DNA of 64,000 bases from Marinimicrobium sp038419845. GTDB taxonomy: Bacteria > Pseudomonadota > Gammaproteobacteria > Pseudomonadales > Cellvibrionaceae. Shown here piece by piece: positions 23,118 to 32,345 of this stretch. Position 1 is the stretch's first letter; the number at the start of each line of letters is the position of its first letter. The DNA is taken from positions 1 to 64,000 of the forward strand of contig NZ_JBCAQT010000017.1 in NCBI RefSeq assembly GCF_038419845.1. Direction: 5' to 3'. The notes under the pieces were generated by a model. It ran no database searches, had not been told where the DNA came from, and worked only from the letters and a program-made list of their open reading frames with translations. Both the position numbers and the translations under genes were made by a program.

Positions 23118-24089
23118 ATGCTCAGTTATTACCCCGAAATTAAACCCTATCGGCGTCACCAGGTTGCCGTGGAGCCGCCCCACGAACTGTACGTGGACGA
23201 GTCGGGTAATCCGGAGGGTATTCCCGTCCTGTTTGTGCACGGCGGCCCCGGCGGGGGCTGCGGCAAGTACGACCGGCGCTTTTTCGATCCGGACATCTAC
23301 CGGATCATCCTGTTTGATCAGCGCGGGGCCGGTCGCTCCACCCCGCATGCCAGCCTTGAGGGTAACAGCACGCAACAGCTGGTGGCGGATATGGAGGTTA
23401 TCCGCAAACGGCTGGGGGTAGAGCGCTGGGTCCTCTTTGGCGGCTCCTGGGGCTCGACCCTGAGCCTGGTGTATGCCGAAACGCACCCGGACCGGGTCAT
23501 GGGCCTGATTCTGCGCGGCATCTTTCTGTGCCGGCCCAAGGATATCACCTGGTTCTATCAGGGCGGGGCGGCCCAGGTGTTTCCCGATTACTGGCAGGAT
23601 TTCCTGCATCCCATTGCCGAAGCCGACCGGGACGAGTTGGTCAAGGCCTACTACAAGATACTCACGGGCGATAACGATCTGCTGAAAATGGGCGCGGCCA
23701 AGGCCTGGTCCATGTGGGAGGGGCGCTGCTCCACCCTGCGCCCGAGCCACGAAGTGGCAGAATCTTTCTCCAAGCCCTACAAGGCGCTGGCACTGGCCTG
23801 TATTGAGGCGCATTACTTTGTCAACGACGCCTTTTTGGAGCCGAACCAGATCGTACGCGACGCCCAGCAGCTGTCGGGCATTCCCGGCGTCATCATCCAC
23901 GGGCGCTACGATATGGTGTGCCCGCTCGATAACGCCTTCGAGCTGCAGAAGGCCTGGCCGGACGCGGAGCTGCAGATCATTCGCGAGGCCGGTCACTCCT
24001 CGTCCGAGCCGGGCACGGTTGACGCCCTGGTGCGCGCCACCGAAGAGATGGCCCGCACCCTGTTGCACGAAGAAGACAATCTGGCTTAG
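23118..24089 (+). CDS. pip: Proline iminopeptidase
   Basis: This alpha/beta-hydrolase (peptidase family S33) removes N-terminal proline from peptides. The 323-residue protein shows the oxyanion-region HGGPGGGCG, the nucleophile Ser in VLFGGSWGSTLSLVYA, the Asp in HGRYDMVCP and the His in REAGHSS. It matches the usual ~320-residue bacterial enzyme. dtd follows after 11 bases, so the two are probably cotranscribed. Confidence 0.93.
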   Translation: MLSYYPEIKPYRRHQVAVEPPHELYVDESGNPEGIPVLFVHGGPGGGCGKYDRRFFDPDIYRIILFDQRGAGRSTPHASLEGNSTQQLVADMEVIRKRLGVERWVLFGGSWGSTLSLVYAETHPDRVMGLILRGIFLCRPKDITWFYQGGAAQVFPDYWQDFLHPIAEADRDELVKAYYKILTGDNDLLKMGAAKAWSMWEGRCSTLRPSHEVAESFSKPYKALALACIEAHYFVNDAFLEPNQIVRDAQQLSGIPGVIIHGRYDMVCPLDNAFELQKAWPDAELQIIREAGHSSSEPGTVDALVRATEEMARTLLHEEDNLA

Positions 24090-24100
24090 GGATCACACGG

Positions 24101-24538
24101 ATGTTGGGATTGATACAGAGAGTGCGGCGCGCGAGTGTCGAGGTGGAGGATCAGACAGTGGGCGCCATCGATGGGGGCATTCTGCTGCTGTTGGGGGTGC
24201 AGAAGCACGATACCCGGGCCAGTGCCGATGCCCTGCTGAAGAAAGTGCTGGCTTACCGGATTTTTGCCGACGAGCAGGGCAAGATGAACCTCAATGTACA
24301 GCAGGCGGGCGGCGGGGTGCTGGTGGTCTCGCAGTTCACCCTGGCCGCCGATACCCGCAAGGGCCTGCGCCCCAGCTTTTCCAGCGCGGCGCCTCCGTCA
24401 CTGGCCGAGGAACTTTACGACTATTTTGTGGAACAGTTGCACAAACATCACAGTCCCGCCGCCACGGGTGAATTCGCCGCCGATATGCAGGTCAGCCTGA
24501 TCAACGATGGCCCGGTGACCTTCATGCTGGAAAGCTGA
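24101..24538 (+). CDS. dtd: D-aminoacyl-tRNA deacylase
   Basis: Dtd hydrolyses D-aminoacyl-tRNA (and Gly-tRNA-Ala) as a proofreading step. The 145-residue protein has the two family motifs that form the cross-subunit active site: VVSQFTLAAD and the C-terminal NDGPVTFMLES. The Gly-cisPro-type GPVTF motif is intact. Length is as expected for the dimeric enzyme. It lies 11 bases after pip and converges with ubiB. Confidence 0.95.
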   Translation: MLGLIQRVRRASVEVEDQTVGAIDGGILLLLGVQKHDTRASADALLKKVLAYRIFADEQGKMNLNVQQAGGGVLVVSQFTLAADTRKGLRPSFSSAAPPSLAEELYDYFVEQLHKHHSPAATGEFAADMQVSLINDGPVTFMLES

Positions 24539-24562
24539 CCGCTTGCCCGCGAACGGATCCGG

Positions 24563-26227
24563 CTATTTGCGCAGCAACAGCGCGCCCAGTCCCAGCACGA
24601 GCAGCCCCCAGCTCTGGGCCGGCAGGTCGGTCCAGTCCACTTGGTGCGTCCAGCTGGAAATCTGATCGCCGATGGACGGCCAGGCCGTGGCCGCCGCCCC
24701 GACAATGGCGAGAATACCGATTACCGTGCGGCGCCGGTTGCGCCGCCGGGCAATGCGCTGGCGGTTGAACTCTTCATTGGCGGCGCGCAGCTGCGGCGCC
24801 AGCTCCCCCATATTCTGCAGTTGCTGCAGCCCACCGAAAATCAGCTCCGGCACCTGCGGGAATTTCTCCAGCCATTCGGGCGCGTAGCGCTGGGTCTGGG
24901 CCCAGAGTGCCTTGGGGCTGAAGCGGTTTTTCAGCCAGCGTTCCAGAAACGGGTGAGCGGTCACCCACAGGTCCAGATCCGGGTAGAGTTGGCGGCCCAG
25001 CCCTTCGATGTTGAGCAGGGTTTTCTGCAGCAGTACCAGTTGCGGCTGTACTTCCATATCAAACCGGCGGGCGGTACGGAACAGGCTCATCAACAGGTGT
25101 CCGAAGGAAATTTCCTTCAGCGGCTTTTCAAAAATCGGCTCGCACACGGTGCGCACGGCCGCCTCCAGCTCCTCCACCCGGGTGCCCTCGGGCACCCAGC
25201 CGCTCTGCACGTGCAGCTCGGCCACTTGGCGGTAGTCGCGCCGGAACATGGCGATCAGGTTGCGCGCCAGGTAATACTGATCCTCCCGGGTGAGCGAGCC
25301 GACAATGGCCATGTCCACGGCAATGTATTTGGGGTACTCGGGGTTTTCGGTGGCGACAAAGATGTTGCCCGGATGCATGTCGGCGTGAAAGAAGTTGTGC
25401 TCAAAGACCTGTTTGAAAAAGATCTCTACGCCGCGCTCGGCCAGCGCCTTCATGTCGGTGCCCTGGGCCTGCAGCTCATCGATGTGGGTGACCGGAATCC
25501 CGTGAATGCGCTCCATGACCAGGACATTGTTGCGGGTGTAGTCCCAGTAGATTTCCGGCACATACAGCAGCGCTGAATCCTGGAAATTGCGCCGCAGCTG
25601 GGAGGCATTGGCCGCTTCACGTTGCAGGTCCAGTTCATCAAAAATGGTGTTGCGGTAATCCTTCACCACATCGACCGGATGCAGGCGTTTGCCATCGACA
25701 CTGTAGTGCTCAATGGTCCGGGCGAGCAGCATCAGCAGGCGCACGTCCTGCTCGATCACCCGCTCAATGCCCGGCCGTACAATTTTGATGACCACCCGCT
25801 GGCCATTGTGCAGCACCGCCCCGTGCACCTGGGCCACCGAGGCGGAGGCCAGGGGCTCTTTTTCGTAGCTGGCGAATACGGTATCCACGCTCTCGCCCAG
25901 GCCGGTTTCCACCAGGCGGCGGAAGTGGTCCTTGTCAAAGGGTGGGACTTTATCCTGCAGGCGGTTGAGGTCCTCCACCATGTCGGCCGGTACCAGATCC
26001 GGGCGGGTGGAGAGCAGTTGCCCGAACTTGATGAAAATCGGGCCCAGATCCTCCAGCGCCCGGCGCAGGCGCTCGCCCCGGGACATTCTGGGCGCGGGGC
26101 GCAGCTTGCAGGGCAGAAGAAGCAGTCGGGCGGTCCAGGGCAGCTGGCCGGGGGGAATCAGCTGGTCCAACCGGTAGCGCCAGAACACGCGGGAGATGGT
26201 TATCAGGCGCAGCAGTACTACGATCAC
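24563..26227 (-). CDS. ubiB: UbiB, ABC1/ADCK-type atypical kinase for ubiquinone synthesis
   Basis: UbiB is a membrane-bound member of the UbiB/ADCK kinase-like family needed for ubiquinone hydroxylation steps. The 554-residue protein has the KxGQ motif in FIKFGQLLSTRPDL. It also has the Ala-rich SASVAQVHGAVL loop in place of the usual Gly loop, the catalytic-type HADMHPGNIF and metal-binding VDMAIVG. Two C-terminal transmembrane helices (about 500-520 and 530-552) close the protein. It overlaps ubiJ by 4 bases (ATGA type), completing the conserved ubiE-ubiJ-ubiB operon. Confidence 0.95.
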   Translation of the reverse strand: MIVVLLRLITISRVFWRYRLDQLIPPGQLPWTARLLLLPCKLRPAPRMSRGERLRRALEDLGPIFIKFGQLLSTRPDLVPADMVEDLNRLQDKVPPFDKDHFRRLVETGLGESVDTVFASYEKEPLASASVAQVHGAVLHNGQRVVIKIVRPGIERVIEQDVRLLMLLARTIEHYSVDGKRLHPVDVVKDYRNTIFDELDLQREAANASQLRRNFQDSALLYVPEIYWDYTRNNVLVMERIHGIPVTHIDELQAQGTDMKALAERGVEIFFKQVFEHNFFHADMHPGNIFVATENPEYPKYIAVDMAIVGSLTREDQYYLARNLIAMFRRDYRQVAELHVQSGWVPEGTRVEELEAAVRTVCEPIFEKPLKEISFGHLLMSLFRTARRFDMEVQPQLVLLQKTLLNIEGLGRQLYPDLDLWVTAHPFLERWLKNRFSPKALWAQTQRYAPEWLEKFPQVPELIFGGLQQLQNMGELAPQLRAANEEFNRQRIARRRNRRRTVIGILAIVGAAATAWPSIGDQISSWTHQVDWTDLPAQSWGLLVLGLGALLLRK

Positions 26228-26838
26228 TCGGAATCCTCATTCTGTAAATGCCGCAGGCGGGCCTCGGCGCGGTCCACGGCCTGGGCCAACTGATCCACTT
26301 CGTTGTAGAAGTTCTCCAGCTCGGGCCGGCTGGGCAGCAGCCCCGCCTCCTGAGTCAGGAATTCACTGAACAGGCGCCGGGCCTGCGCTTCGCGTGCCTG
26401 CAGCCAGTCGCCGCCGGTGCGCAGCCATTCGGCGCCCTGATGCCCGGCGACATCGCCGGTCACCTCGCTCAGCGCCTCCTCCCAGTCGATGTCCAGTTGG
26501 CGGGCAATGCGCTGCAGCTCCTGGACCAGGCCAGTGCGGCCCTCCATATGAACGCCCGAGCCCGCCAGGCTGGTCCGGTCGCCCCGTGCCATGCGCACAA
26601 AATCCCACAGCCGACCGGTCAGGCGAGTATCCACTTCGCCCTCCCAGTGGCCCGAGAGCGTCAGGCCCTGCTCGTCCGGCAGAACATAGACGGTAAATTC
26701 AGGTTGGGTGAACTCCAGCGCCAGCACCTGCCCCTGGAGCCGACCCAGCGCCTGGCGGCTGGCCGGATCGTAGCGCAGGGCGCGCTGAATTGTGGCTTCC
26801 GCCCCCGCGAGGGCGGCGGTTGAGAGGGTTGCATCCAT
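26224..26838 (-). CDS. ubiJ: UbiJ, SCP2-domain accessory factor
   Basis: UbiJ is a lipid-binding scaffold of the ubiquinone biosynthesis complex. The 204-residue protein has an SCP2-like domain (about residues 15-115) and a C-terminal coiled-coil-like Glu/Arg-rich helix (about 165-204: ELENFYNEVDQLAQAVDRAE). It lies between ubiE (2-base gap) and ubiB (4-base overlap), which fixes the identification beyond the weak sequence signature. Confidence 0.9.
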   Translation of the reverse strand: MDATLSTAALAGAEATIQRALRYDPASRQALGRLQGQVLALEFTQPEFTVYVLPDEQGLTLSGHWEGEVDTRLTGRLWDFVRMARGDRTSLAGSGVHMEGRTGLVQELQRIARQLDIDWEEALSEVTGDVAGHQGAEWLRTGGDWLQAREAQARRLFSEFLTQEAGLLPSRPELENFYNEVDQLAQAVDRAEARLRHLQNEDSE

Positions 26839-26840
26839 AA

Positions 26841-27590
26841 TCAGGGTTTCACACCTTTGTGCAGGGCGACCACGCCTCCAGTCATGTTGTGGTATTCGGT
26901 TCTCACAAAGCCGGCCCGGTCCATCATCCCCTTGAGCGTCTCCTGGTCCGGGTGCATGCGGATGGACTCGGCCAGGTAGCGGTAGCTGTCGGCATCGTTG
27001 GCCACCACCTTCCCCATGAAGGGCAGCAGTTTGAACGAATAGGCATCGTAGGCCTTCTCCAGCAGCGGGTTGCCCGGCTTGGAGAACTCCAGCACCAGCA
27101 GCCGGCCGCCGGGCTTGAGTACCCTCAGCATGGAGGCCAGGGCCAGGTCCTTGTCAGTCACATTGCGCAGGCCAAAGGCAATGGTAATACAGTCAAAGGT
27201 ATTGTCCGGGAAGGGCAGGTACTGGGCATCGGCCTGGGCGTACTGCAGGTTGCCCGCCACGCCCCGGTCGGTCAGCCGGTCGCGGCCGACATTGAGCATG
27301 GACTCGTTGATATCGGCCAACACCACCAGCCCCTCCGGGCCGACTCGTCGGGCGAAGGCATGGCTCAGGTCGCCGGTGCCGCCGGCAATGTCCAGCACCT
27401 TCTGGCCCGGCCGGACGCCGGCCAGCTCAATGGTAAAGCGCTTCCAGAGTCGGTGTACGCCGCCGGACATCAAATCGTTCATCAAATCGTAGCGGGCTGC
27501 CACCGAGTGAAATACATCCGCGACCCGGCTGGCTTTTTCTTCCACGGCCACTTGCTGGTAGCCAAAGTCGGTGGTTTTCTTCTCGGTCAT
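26841..27590 (-). CDS. ubiE: UbiE, C-methyltransferase of ubiquinone/menaquinone biosynthesis
   Basis: This SAM-dependent enzyme methylates the quinone ring. The protein has 249 residues; family motifs are YDLMNDLMSGGVHRLWKRF, the SAM-binding VLDIAGGTGDLS and CITIAFGLRNVTDKDLAL. The start at 27590 (MTEKKTTDFGYQ) matches the family N-terminus; an ATG 15 bases upstream is also in frame, and neither has a clear ribosome site. It is the first gene of the ubiE-ubiJ-ubiB operon. Confidence 0.95.
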   Translation of the reverse strand: MTEKKTTDFGYQQVAVEEKASRVADVFHSVAARYDLMNDLMSGGVHRLWKRFTIELAGVRPGQKVLDIAGGTGDLSHAFARRVGPEGLVVLADINESMLNVGRDRLTDRGVAGNLQYAQADAQYLPFPDNTFDCITIAFGLRNVTDKDLALASMLRVLKPGGRLLVLEFSKPGNPLLEKAYDAYSFKLLPFMGKVVANDADSYRYLAESIRMHPDQETLKGMMDRAGFVRTEYHNMTGGVVALHKGVKP

Positions 27591-27732
27591 GGGCAGAGTC
27601 CACATTCAGGCTGAATTACAGGGAGCCTTATTGTACACGCTAAGGTCGGCCGTGGGAGACGGTACAGGGAGCAGATGCGGGGAGGGGGGGACGCCCCTGC
27701 CGGTGGTGTTCTGGCAGAGGCGGCGGGCGTGA

Positions 27733-28014
27733 TCAGTCCTGGCGCTGGGTCACTTCCAGCAGGTGGTAGCCAAACTGGGTTTTGACCGGACCCTGGACTT
27801 CGTTGACCGGAGCGCTGAACACGACCTTGTCGAATTCCGGCACCATTTGCCCCGGACCGAAAGTGCCGAGGTCACCGCCGTTGCGGCCCGAGGGGCACTT
27901 GGAGTGTTCCTGTGCGATCTTGGCGAAATCTTCGCCACCTTCGATTTTGGCTTTCAGTTCGTTACAGGTGTCTTCGCTTTCGACCAGAATGTGGCGGGCT
28001 GCTGCTTGGGCCAT
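27733..28014 (-). CDS. ppiC: Parvulin-type peptidyl-prolyl isomerase (PpiC-like)
   Basis: The 93-residue stand-alone parvulin domain catalyses cis-trans isomerisation of peptidyl-proline bonds. Conserved motifs are ARHILV, FAKIAQEHSKCPSGRNGGDLG, FGPGQMVPEFD and QFGYHLLEV. There is no signal peptide, so it is cytoplasmic like E. coli PpiC. It is transcribed alone. Confidence 0.93.
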   Translation of the reverse strand: MAQAAARHILVESEDTCNELKAKIEGGEDFAKIAQEHSKCPSGRNGGDLGTFGPGQMVPEFDKVVFSAPVNEVQGPVKTQFGYHLLEVTQRQD

Positions 28015-28094
28015 AGTGATTCTCTCTTGCGTTAATGGAATTCAATGATAGCAACGCTCCTCACCAAAACCAACCGGACGTTGTTCGGTGTCGA

Positions 28095-29414
28095 TCAGCT
28101 TCCGGGCCGGGGCTGCACCAGCAGTTGCTGGTTGTCCTGATCGACTTCGAAGCGGAACTGTTGCAGGACGTTCATTCCCAGCAGGCCATCCACGCCCTCG
28201 GGCATACTGAAGTCCAACACGGCGATATGCACATTGTTGAGAATGTGCTGGCCCAGCTGGAGTGACTCGACCCGGTAGATGGTGCCCTTGGAAGTGCCGC
28301 CGGCGGTGTTGAACACCTGAGGGCCCAGCTCGGTAAAACGGATGGCGTTGCGCACCCGCTCGAACCGCTCCCGTGACAGGGTGGTGACGCTGGCGCCGGT
28401 GTCGATCACCAGGCGGACATCCAGGCGGTTGTTCAGACGCAACGGCAGGTGAAAGTGGCTGCCGATGGCTTCCAGGTCAATGCGATCGGCCGAGGCCTGT
28501 CGTGGCTCGGGCTCCCGTGGGGCGGCGGGTGCGGCTCCGCCCTCCAGCATGGCGGTAGCCTGGGCCCCCACGGCCGGGTCGCTGGCCAGCTGCTCCAGTA
28601 GCTCATGACCGTAGTAGGAGTCGCCCTGTTGCAGATACAGCTCGGCCTGGCGCAAGCGGTAGCGCGGCTGAGTCAGGTCCAGCTGCTGCAGGGTTTCATA
28701 GAAGCGGGTGAGGTCCTGCCAGCGTCCGTTCGAGGCCAGGCTTTGATCCACTTCGGCGACAAACTCATGAAAGGCCCGATTGACCTGTTGCAGCCCTCCA
28801 CTTTGGGTCGCGCTGTAGGAGAAGGCCAGCTGAAAGGTACGCACGGCCTCGGCGAGATAGTCCGACTGCTGTTGGTAGCGGGCCAGCACCAGCAACACGT
28901 CGATATCGTCGTAGTAGACCGAGAGAAAGGCGTCGACCAGGCTGGTGAGCGAGGCGTCATCGCCCGTGCGCAAATAGCTCTCCAGATATTCCATGGTCAG
29001 TCTTTTGAACTCGCTCGCCTGATCACCGCCGCGGCGCGCGGCTTCCTGATAAATATCCATGGCGGCGTAAAACGATTGCTCGTCCAGCCGCTGGCGGAAC
29101 CGGATTCTCAGGTCTTCCCCGGCCGGCTCAGGCTCGGCGGCCGCTCGCTGTGCCTGGGGCCGGGTGTCGGTCTGTGGACCGGGGGGCGAGGCGGAAGGGC
29201 GTTGTGCCATCGGGCTCCAGTCGGGCGACTCGGTCGGCTCGGCTGTGTCGGTCCGTTGGCGCGGCTCAATCGTCTTCGCCACGAACGGGGCGGCGGTGGG
29301 CGCCAGCTCCCCGCGCAACCACCAGCCCGCTCCGAGGCCCAGGCCCAGAATCGTGAGGGTGTATAGCAGTCGTGAGCCAGTGCCAAATCGCATGGGATGT
29401 CCGGTGCGTGTCAT
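28095..29414 (-). CDS. Retropepsin-like aspartic protease with TPR-like region, membrane-anchored
   Basis: The 439-residue protein has an N-terminal membrane anchor (about residues 17-35, LLYTLTILGLGLGAGWWL) and a Pro/Thr-rich spacer. A helical repeat region (about 105-285) resembles tetratricopeptide repeats. A C-terminal clan AA domain (about 315-435) has the catalytic DTGA in VRLVIDTGASVTTLS and a GLLGMNVLQQF motif. Single-domain proteins of this kind dimerise to form the active site, probably in the periplasm. The substrate is unknown. The ATG at 29414 is used; one at 29393 is equally possible because neither has a good ribosome site. Confidence 0.75.
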   Translation of the reverse strand: MTRTGHPMRFGTGSRLLYTLTILGLGLGAGWWLRGELAPTAAPFVAKTIEPRQRTDTAEPTESPDWSPMAQRPSASPPGPQTDTRPQAQRAAAEPEPAGEDLRIRFRQRLDEQSFYAAMDIYQEAARRGGDQASEFKRLTMEYLESYLRTGDDASLTSLVDAFLSVYYDDIDVLLVLARYQQQSDYLAEAVRTFQLAFSYSATQSGGLQQVNRAFHEFVAEVDQSLASNGRWQDLTRFYETLQQLDLTQPRYRLRQAELYLQQGDSYYGHELLEQLASDPAVGAQATAMLEGGAAPAAPREPEPRQASADRIDLEAIGSHFHLPLRLNNRLDVRLVIDTGASVTTLSRERFERVRNAIRFTELGPQVFNTAGGTSKGTIYRVESLQLGQHILNNVHIAVLDFSMPEGVDGLLGMNVLQQFRFEVDQDNQQLLVQPRPGS

Positions 29415-29462
29415 TCTGTTGGTTGTGAAGGTTGGAGCCCCGGGTTGGCCGGGAGGTTCCCT

Positions 29463-29484
29463 GGTGGGCCGCGCGGCCCACTAC
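29463..29484. repeat. Palindrome at the recQ 3' end (REP-like)
   Basis: GTGGGCCGC and GCGGCCCAC form a perfect 9-base inverted repeat directly after the recQ stop codon. It shares the GTAG edge with the repeats at 81 and 18887 and may act as a 3' stabiliser or weak terminator. Confidence 0.45.
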
Positions 29485-29485
29485 A

Positions 29486-31399
29486 TTATCCCCTGTCGAG
29501 CCATTGCTGGCAGGCGTGCAGCACCTCGGTAAACGGAGTGTCCACAAGGGCGCCGAACCGGGGGTGCCGGCCCAGCTTGGCGCGGCTCGCTCTGGGGCTG
29601 CCGATGCCGCATAAAAAGCGCGCCAGAGGCCGGGGCTGAGCGAGGGCCGCGTGCTGTTCATCAATGACGGCTTTGAGGATGCGTTCATCCACTGGCCGGG
29701 TATGGCGTGGCGGAAGGGCTCGGTGCTCGCCGCGACATCCACTGCAGCGGCCGCAGGGCTGTTCCAGCGTCTCCCCGAAGTAGGCCATCAGCGGCTGCTG
29801 CAGGCATCCCGGGCTCTCCGCCCAGTCGCACACCCGGTGCAGTCGATCAATATCCCGCTCCTCCCGCTGTTGAAACAGACGGGCCATGCGCTCGTTGAGC
29901 GCCTCGATGTCTTCCGGGCGCTGCTGCATGCGATAGCCCTGGCGCAGCCCCGCGACCTTGAGTTCAATCAGTGCCTGTTGCTCAAGATAATTGAGGGCTT
30001 TGACAATTCGCATCGAGTCTTCGCCCAGCGCCTGCGCCGCCTCGGCGGGCTTAAGGGTCAGCCAGGTGCGACCGGCCTTGCCGGTGGCAAACACCTGTTG
30101 CAGAAACCCGGCGCGGTCGGCGTCAAAGCGGGCCAGTATGTCCGCTTGCGGTTGGCTGAAGGCGATTTTGTATTCGGTGTAAAAGGGTGCGGTGGCACTG
30201 ATCACGCCCTCCAGCTCCAGATAGGTCAGCAGGGTGTTGAGCACCAGCGGTCGCACATCGAACTGCTGCGAAAGCTCGTAGGTGGACAGATCGAACTCGT
30301 CCGGCCGGGTGCACAGCCAGTGCACCAGCTCCGCCAGGGCGCTCGGGTCCGGGGTGTCGCCGTAGGTGAAATTCTCCAACACGGTCAGGTCGTCCCGGCA
30401 GGCCAGCAGCTCGCAGCGGGCATCACCGCCATCCCGACCGGCGCGGCCGATCTCCTGCATGTAGTTTTCCAGTGACTTGGGCAGGTTGTAGTGGTAAATC
30501 GCCCGGATGTCCGACTTGTCGATGCCCATCCCGAAGGCGATGGTAGCCACCACGATTGGCGTTTCGCCGGTCATGAAGGCTTCCTGGGTGGCGCTGCGTT
30601 CCTCGTCTTTCAGACCGGCGTGATAGGGGCGGGCCGCATAACCCTGCTGGCTTAAAAACTCGGCCACGGCCAGGGCCGTTTTCTGCAGTGTCACATAGAC
30701 AATGGCCGGCTCGGCCGGCCGCTGGTTCAACAGCTCGAGTAACCGTTGATTGCGCTCGCGGCTGGTGCAGGGGCTCACGCCGATGTGCAGGTTGGGCCGG
30801 TAGAAGCCGGTCTGAATATGGTCCTGGGGGGCAATGTCGAAGTTGCGGCAGATCTGCTCGGCCACTTTGGGGGTGGCGGTCGCGGTCAGCGCCAGTACTC
30901 GCCCGACGTTCAGGGTGCGGGCCAGCTGCGCCAGTTTCAGGTAATCGGGGCGGAAGTTGTGGCCCCACTCGGACACGCAGTGGGCTTCATCCACCGCCAT
31001 CAGGCTGATGTTCAGTCGCGCCAGGCGGGCGAGAAAACGCTCATTGGCCAGCCGCTCCGGCGCCACGTACAGCAGCTTGAGTTCACCCCGGTCCAGTCCG
31101 CGGTAGATGGCCTTCACCTCATCGCCGGTGCGGCTGGAGTCCAGGCGCGCGGCCGGCACGCCCAACTGGTTGAGCGCATCCACCTGATCTTTCATCAGGG
31201 CAATCAGGGGCGAGACCACCAGGGTCAGCCCGTCGAACTGCAGTGCCGGCAACTGGTAGCAGAGGCTCTTGCCACCGCCGGTGGGGAAGATGGCCAGGGC
31301 CGAGCGCCCCTCTTGCAGAACGTCAATGACCTCCCGCTGGCCGGGGCGAAAGGTTTTCAATCCGAAGGTCTGTTGCAACAGCTCCTGCGCGCGATCCAT
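29486..31399 (-). CDS. recQ: RecQ-family ATP-dependent DNA helicase
   Basis: RecQ unwinds DNA 3' to 5' in recombination and replication-fork repair. The 637-residue protein has Walker A (FPTGGGKSLCYQLPA), the DEAH box (AVDEAHCVSEWGHNFRPDY), motif VI (QEIGRAGRDG) and a four-cysteine zinc-binding site in the RQC region (CDWAESPGC... CGRCSGC). The C-terminal ~120 residues do not show an obvious HRDC domain. The start at 31399 is fixed by AAAGGAG upstream; a longer frame to 31513 runs through the Fur-box region and is rejected. Confidence 0.92.
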   Translation of the reverse strand: MDRAQELLQQTFGLKTFRPGQREVIDVLQEGRSALAIFPTGGGKSLCYQLPALQFDGLTLVVSPLIALMKDQVDALNQLGVPAARLDSSRTGDEVKAIYRGLDRGELKLLYVAPERLANERFLARLARLNISLMAVDEAHCVSEWGHNFRPDYLKLAQLARTLNVGRVLALTATATPKVAEQICRNFDIAPQDHIQTGFYRPNLHIGVSPCTSRERNQRLLELLNQRPAEPAIVYVTLQKTALAVAEFLSQQGYAARPYHAGLKDEERSATQEAFMTGETPIVVATIAFGMGIDKSDIRAIYHYNLPKSLENYMQEIGRAGRDGGDARCELLACRDDLTVLENFTYGDTPDPSALAELVHWLCTRPDEFDLSTYELSQQFDVRPLVLNTLLTYLELEGVISATAPFYTEYKIAFSQPQADILARFDADRAGFLQQVFATGKAGRTWLTLKPAEAAQALGEDSMRIVKALNYLEQQALIELKVAGLRQGYRMQQRPEDIEALNERMARLFQQREERDIDRLHRVCDWAESPGCLQQPLMAYFGETLEQPCGRCSGCRGEHRALPPRHTRPVDERILKAVIDEQHAALAQPRPLARFLCGIGSPRASRAKLGRHPRFGALVDTPFTEVLHACQQWLDRG

Positions 31400-31519
31400 G
31401 GCGTATGGCTCCTTTTTTAATGGGGTGGGTATGGAATTAGCGACCAACGATAACCGGGATCCCGTCGCCGGTAAAGCCGGCGTTCTACTCAAATGTGAAG
31501 TGGCGCATTGCATTGTTCA

Positions 31520-31540
31520 TGATAATGAGTATGATTATCA
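31520..31540 (+). promoter_or_regulatory. Fur-box-like operator before the siderophore region
   Basis: TGATAAT-gagtatg-ATTATCA is a perfect 7-base inverted repeat strongly resembling the Fur consensus GATAATGATAATCATTATC. It lies 30 bases before the response-regulator start and also upstream of the divergent recQ. Confidence 0.8.
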
Positions 31541-31570
31541 TTATTGATGGATAGAGCGACCGGAGGCACA

Positions 31571-32344
31571 ATGGAGCCCATGCCCAGCCCGCCCCCCAGG
31601 GCAAAGATTCTGATTGCCGACAGCGATGGGGCCTTCCGACAGAGTCTGATCGACACCCTGCGCGGGCAGGGCTATGGCGTCGAACCCTGCGTGGATGGCC
31701 AGAGCGTACGGCAACGGCTGGGCGAGTCCGCCATCGACCTGATTCTGCTCTCTGGTGATCTGCCGCCGGAAGGGGGTTGGCCGCTGCTGGCGGAGTTGCG
31801 CCAGGGCGGCGGGTTGCCCGTCATCTTCTTGTCTGAGTACCGCGCCTGCTGTATCGACGCGTTTCGTCGCGGCGCGGATGACTTTGTCCTCAAACCCTGC
31901 GATTCCCTCGAGCTGGCGCTGCGCTGCGACGCTCTGTTGCGGCGGGTGAGCCGACGTCCGGCGCCGGAGGCGGTCACCGATGATCTGGTGGTGGGCCCCC
32001 TGGTGCTCTGCCGGGCGGACCGCTCGGCGCTGTACAACGGTCAGACGCTGACTTTGACGGCGGTGCAATTCAAACTCCTCTGGCGCCTGGGGCTTTGCCA
32101 CAACCAGGTGTTGAGCAAGGCTTATTTGCATGAGCGGGTGCTCGATAAGTCCTATTGCCGGGATGACCGCAGCATCGACATGCACTTGAGTCGCGTCCGC
32201 AAAAAGCTGCTGGGGGCGGGCATGCCGCCCGACGCGCTACAGACAATCCGGGGGCGGGGCTATCGCCTGGCCCTGGTGCCCGATCACGACCTCACGCCCA
32301 ACCACGATCTCAACTCCAGTCACGAATTCAGGGAGAACGTTTGA
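31571..32344 (+). CDS. OmpR/PhoB-type response regulator with atypical receiver
   Basis: The 257-residue protein has a receiver domain (about residues 8-120) and a winged-helix OmpR-type domain (about 135-240, SKAYLHERVLDKSY... RSIDMHLSRVRKKL... TIRGRGYRL). In the receiver the position of the phospho-accepting Asp is Ser (DLILLSGDLP instead of DLILLDxxLP). The N-terminal acidic pair is reduced (IADSD), and the switch Thr is Ser (VIFLSEY); the Lys in VLKPCD remains. It may therefore not be phosphorylated. No histidine kinase is adjacent. GGAGG 4 bases upstream supports the start. It is the first gene after the Fur-box-like site, followed by the DUF2218 and MATE genes. Confidence 0.85.
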   Translation: MEPMPSPPPRAKILIADSDGAFRQSLIDTLRGQGYGVEPCVDGQSVRQRLGESAIDLILLSGDLPPEGGWPLLAELRQGGGLPVIFLSEYRACCIDAFRRGADDFVLKPCDSLELALRCDALLRRVSRRPAPEAVTDDLVVGPLVLCRADRSALYNGQTLTLTAVQFKLLWRLGLCHNQVLSKAYLHERVLDKSYCRDDRSIDMHLSRVRKKLLGAGMPPDALQTIRGRGYRLALVPDHDLTPNHDLNSSHEFRENV

Positions 32345-32345
32345 A

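Noticed and set aside
23082..24068. 328-codon minus-strand frame opposite pip
   Set aside because: Antisense shadow; the plus strand encodes an intact proline iminopeptidase with full catalytic triad.
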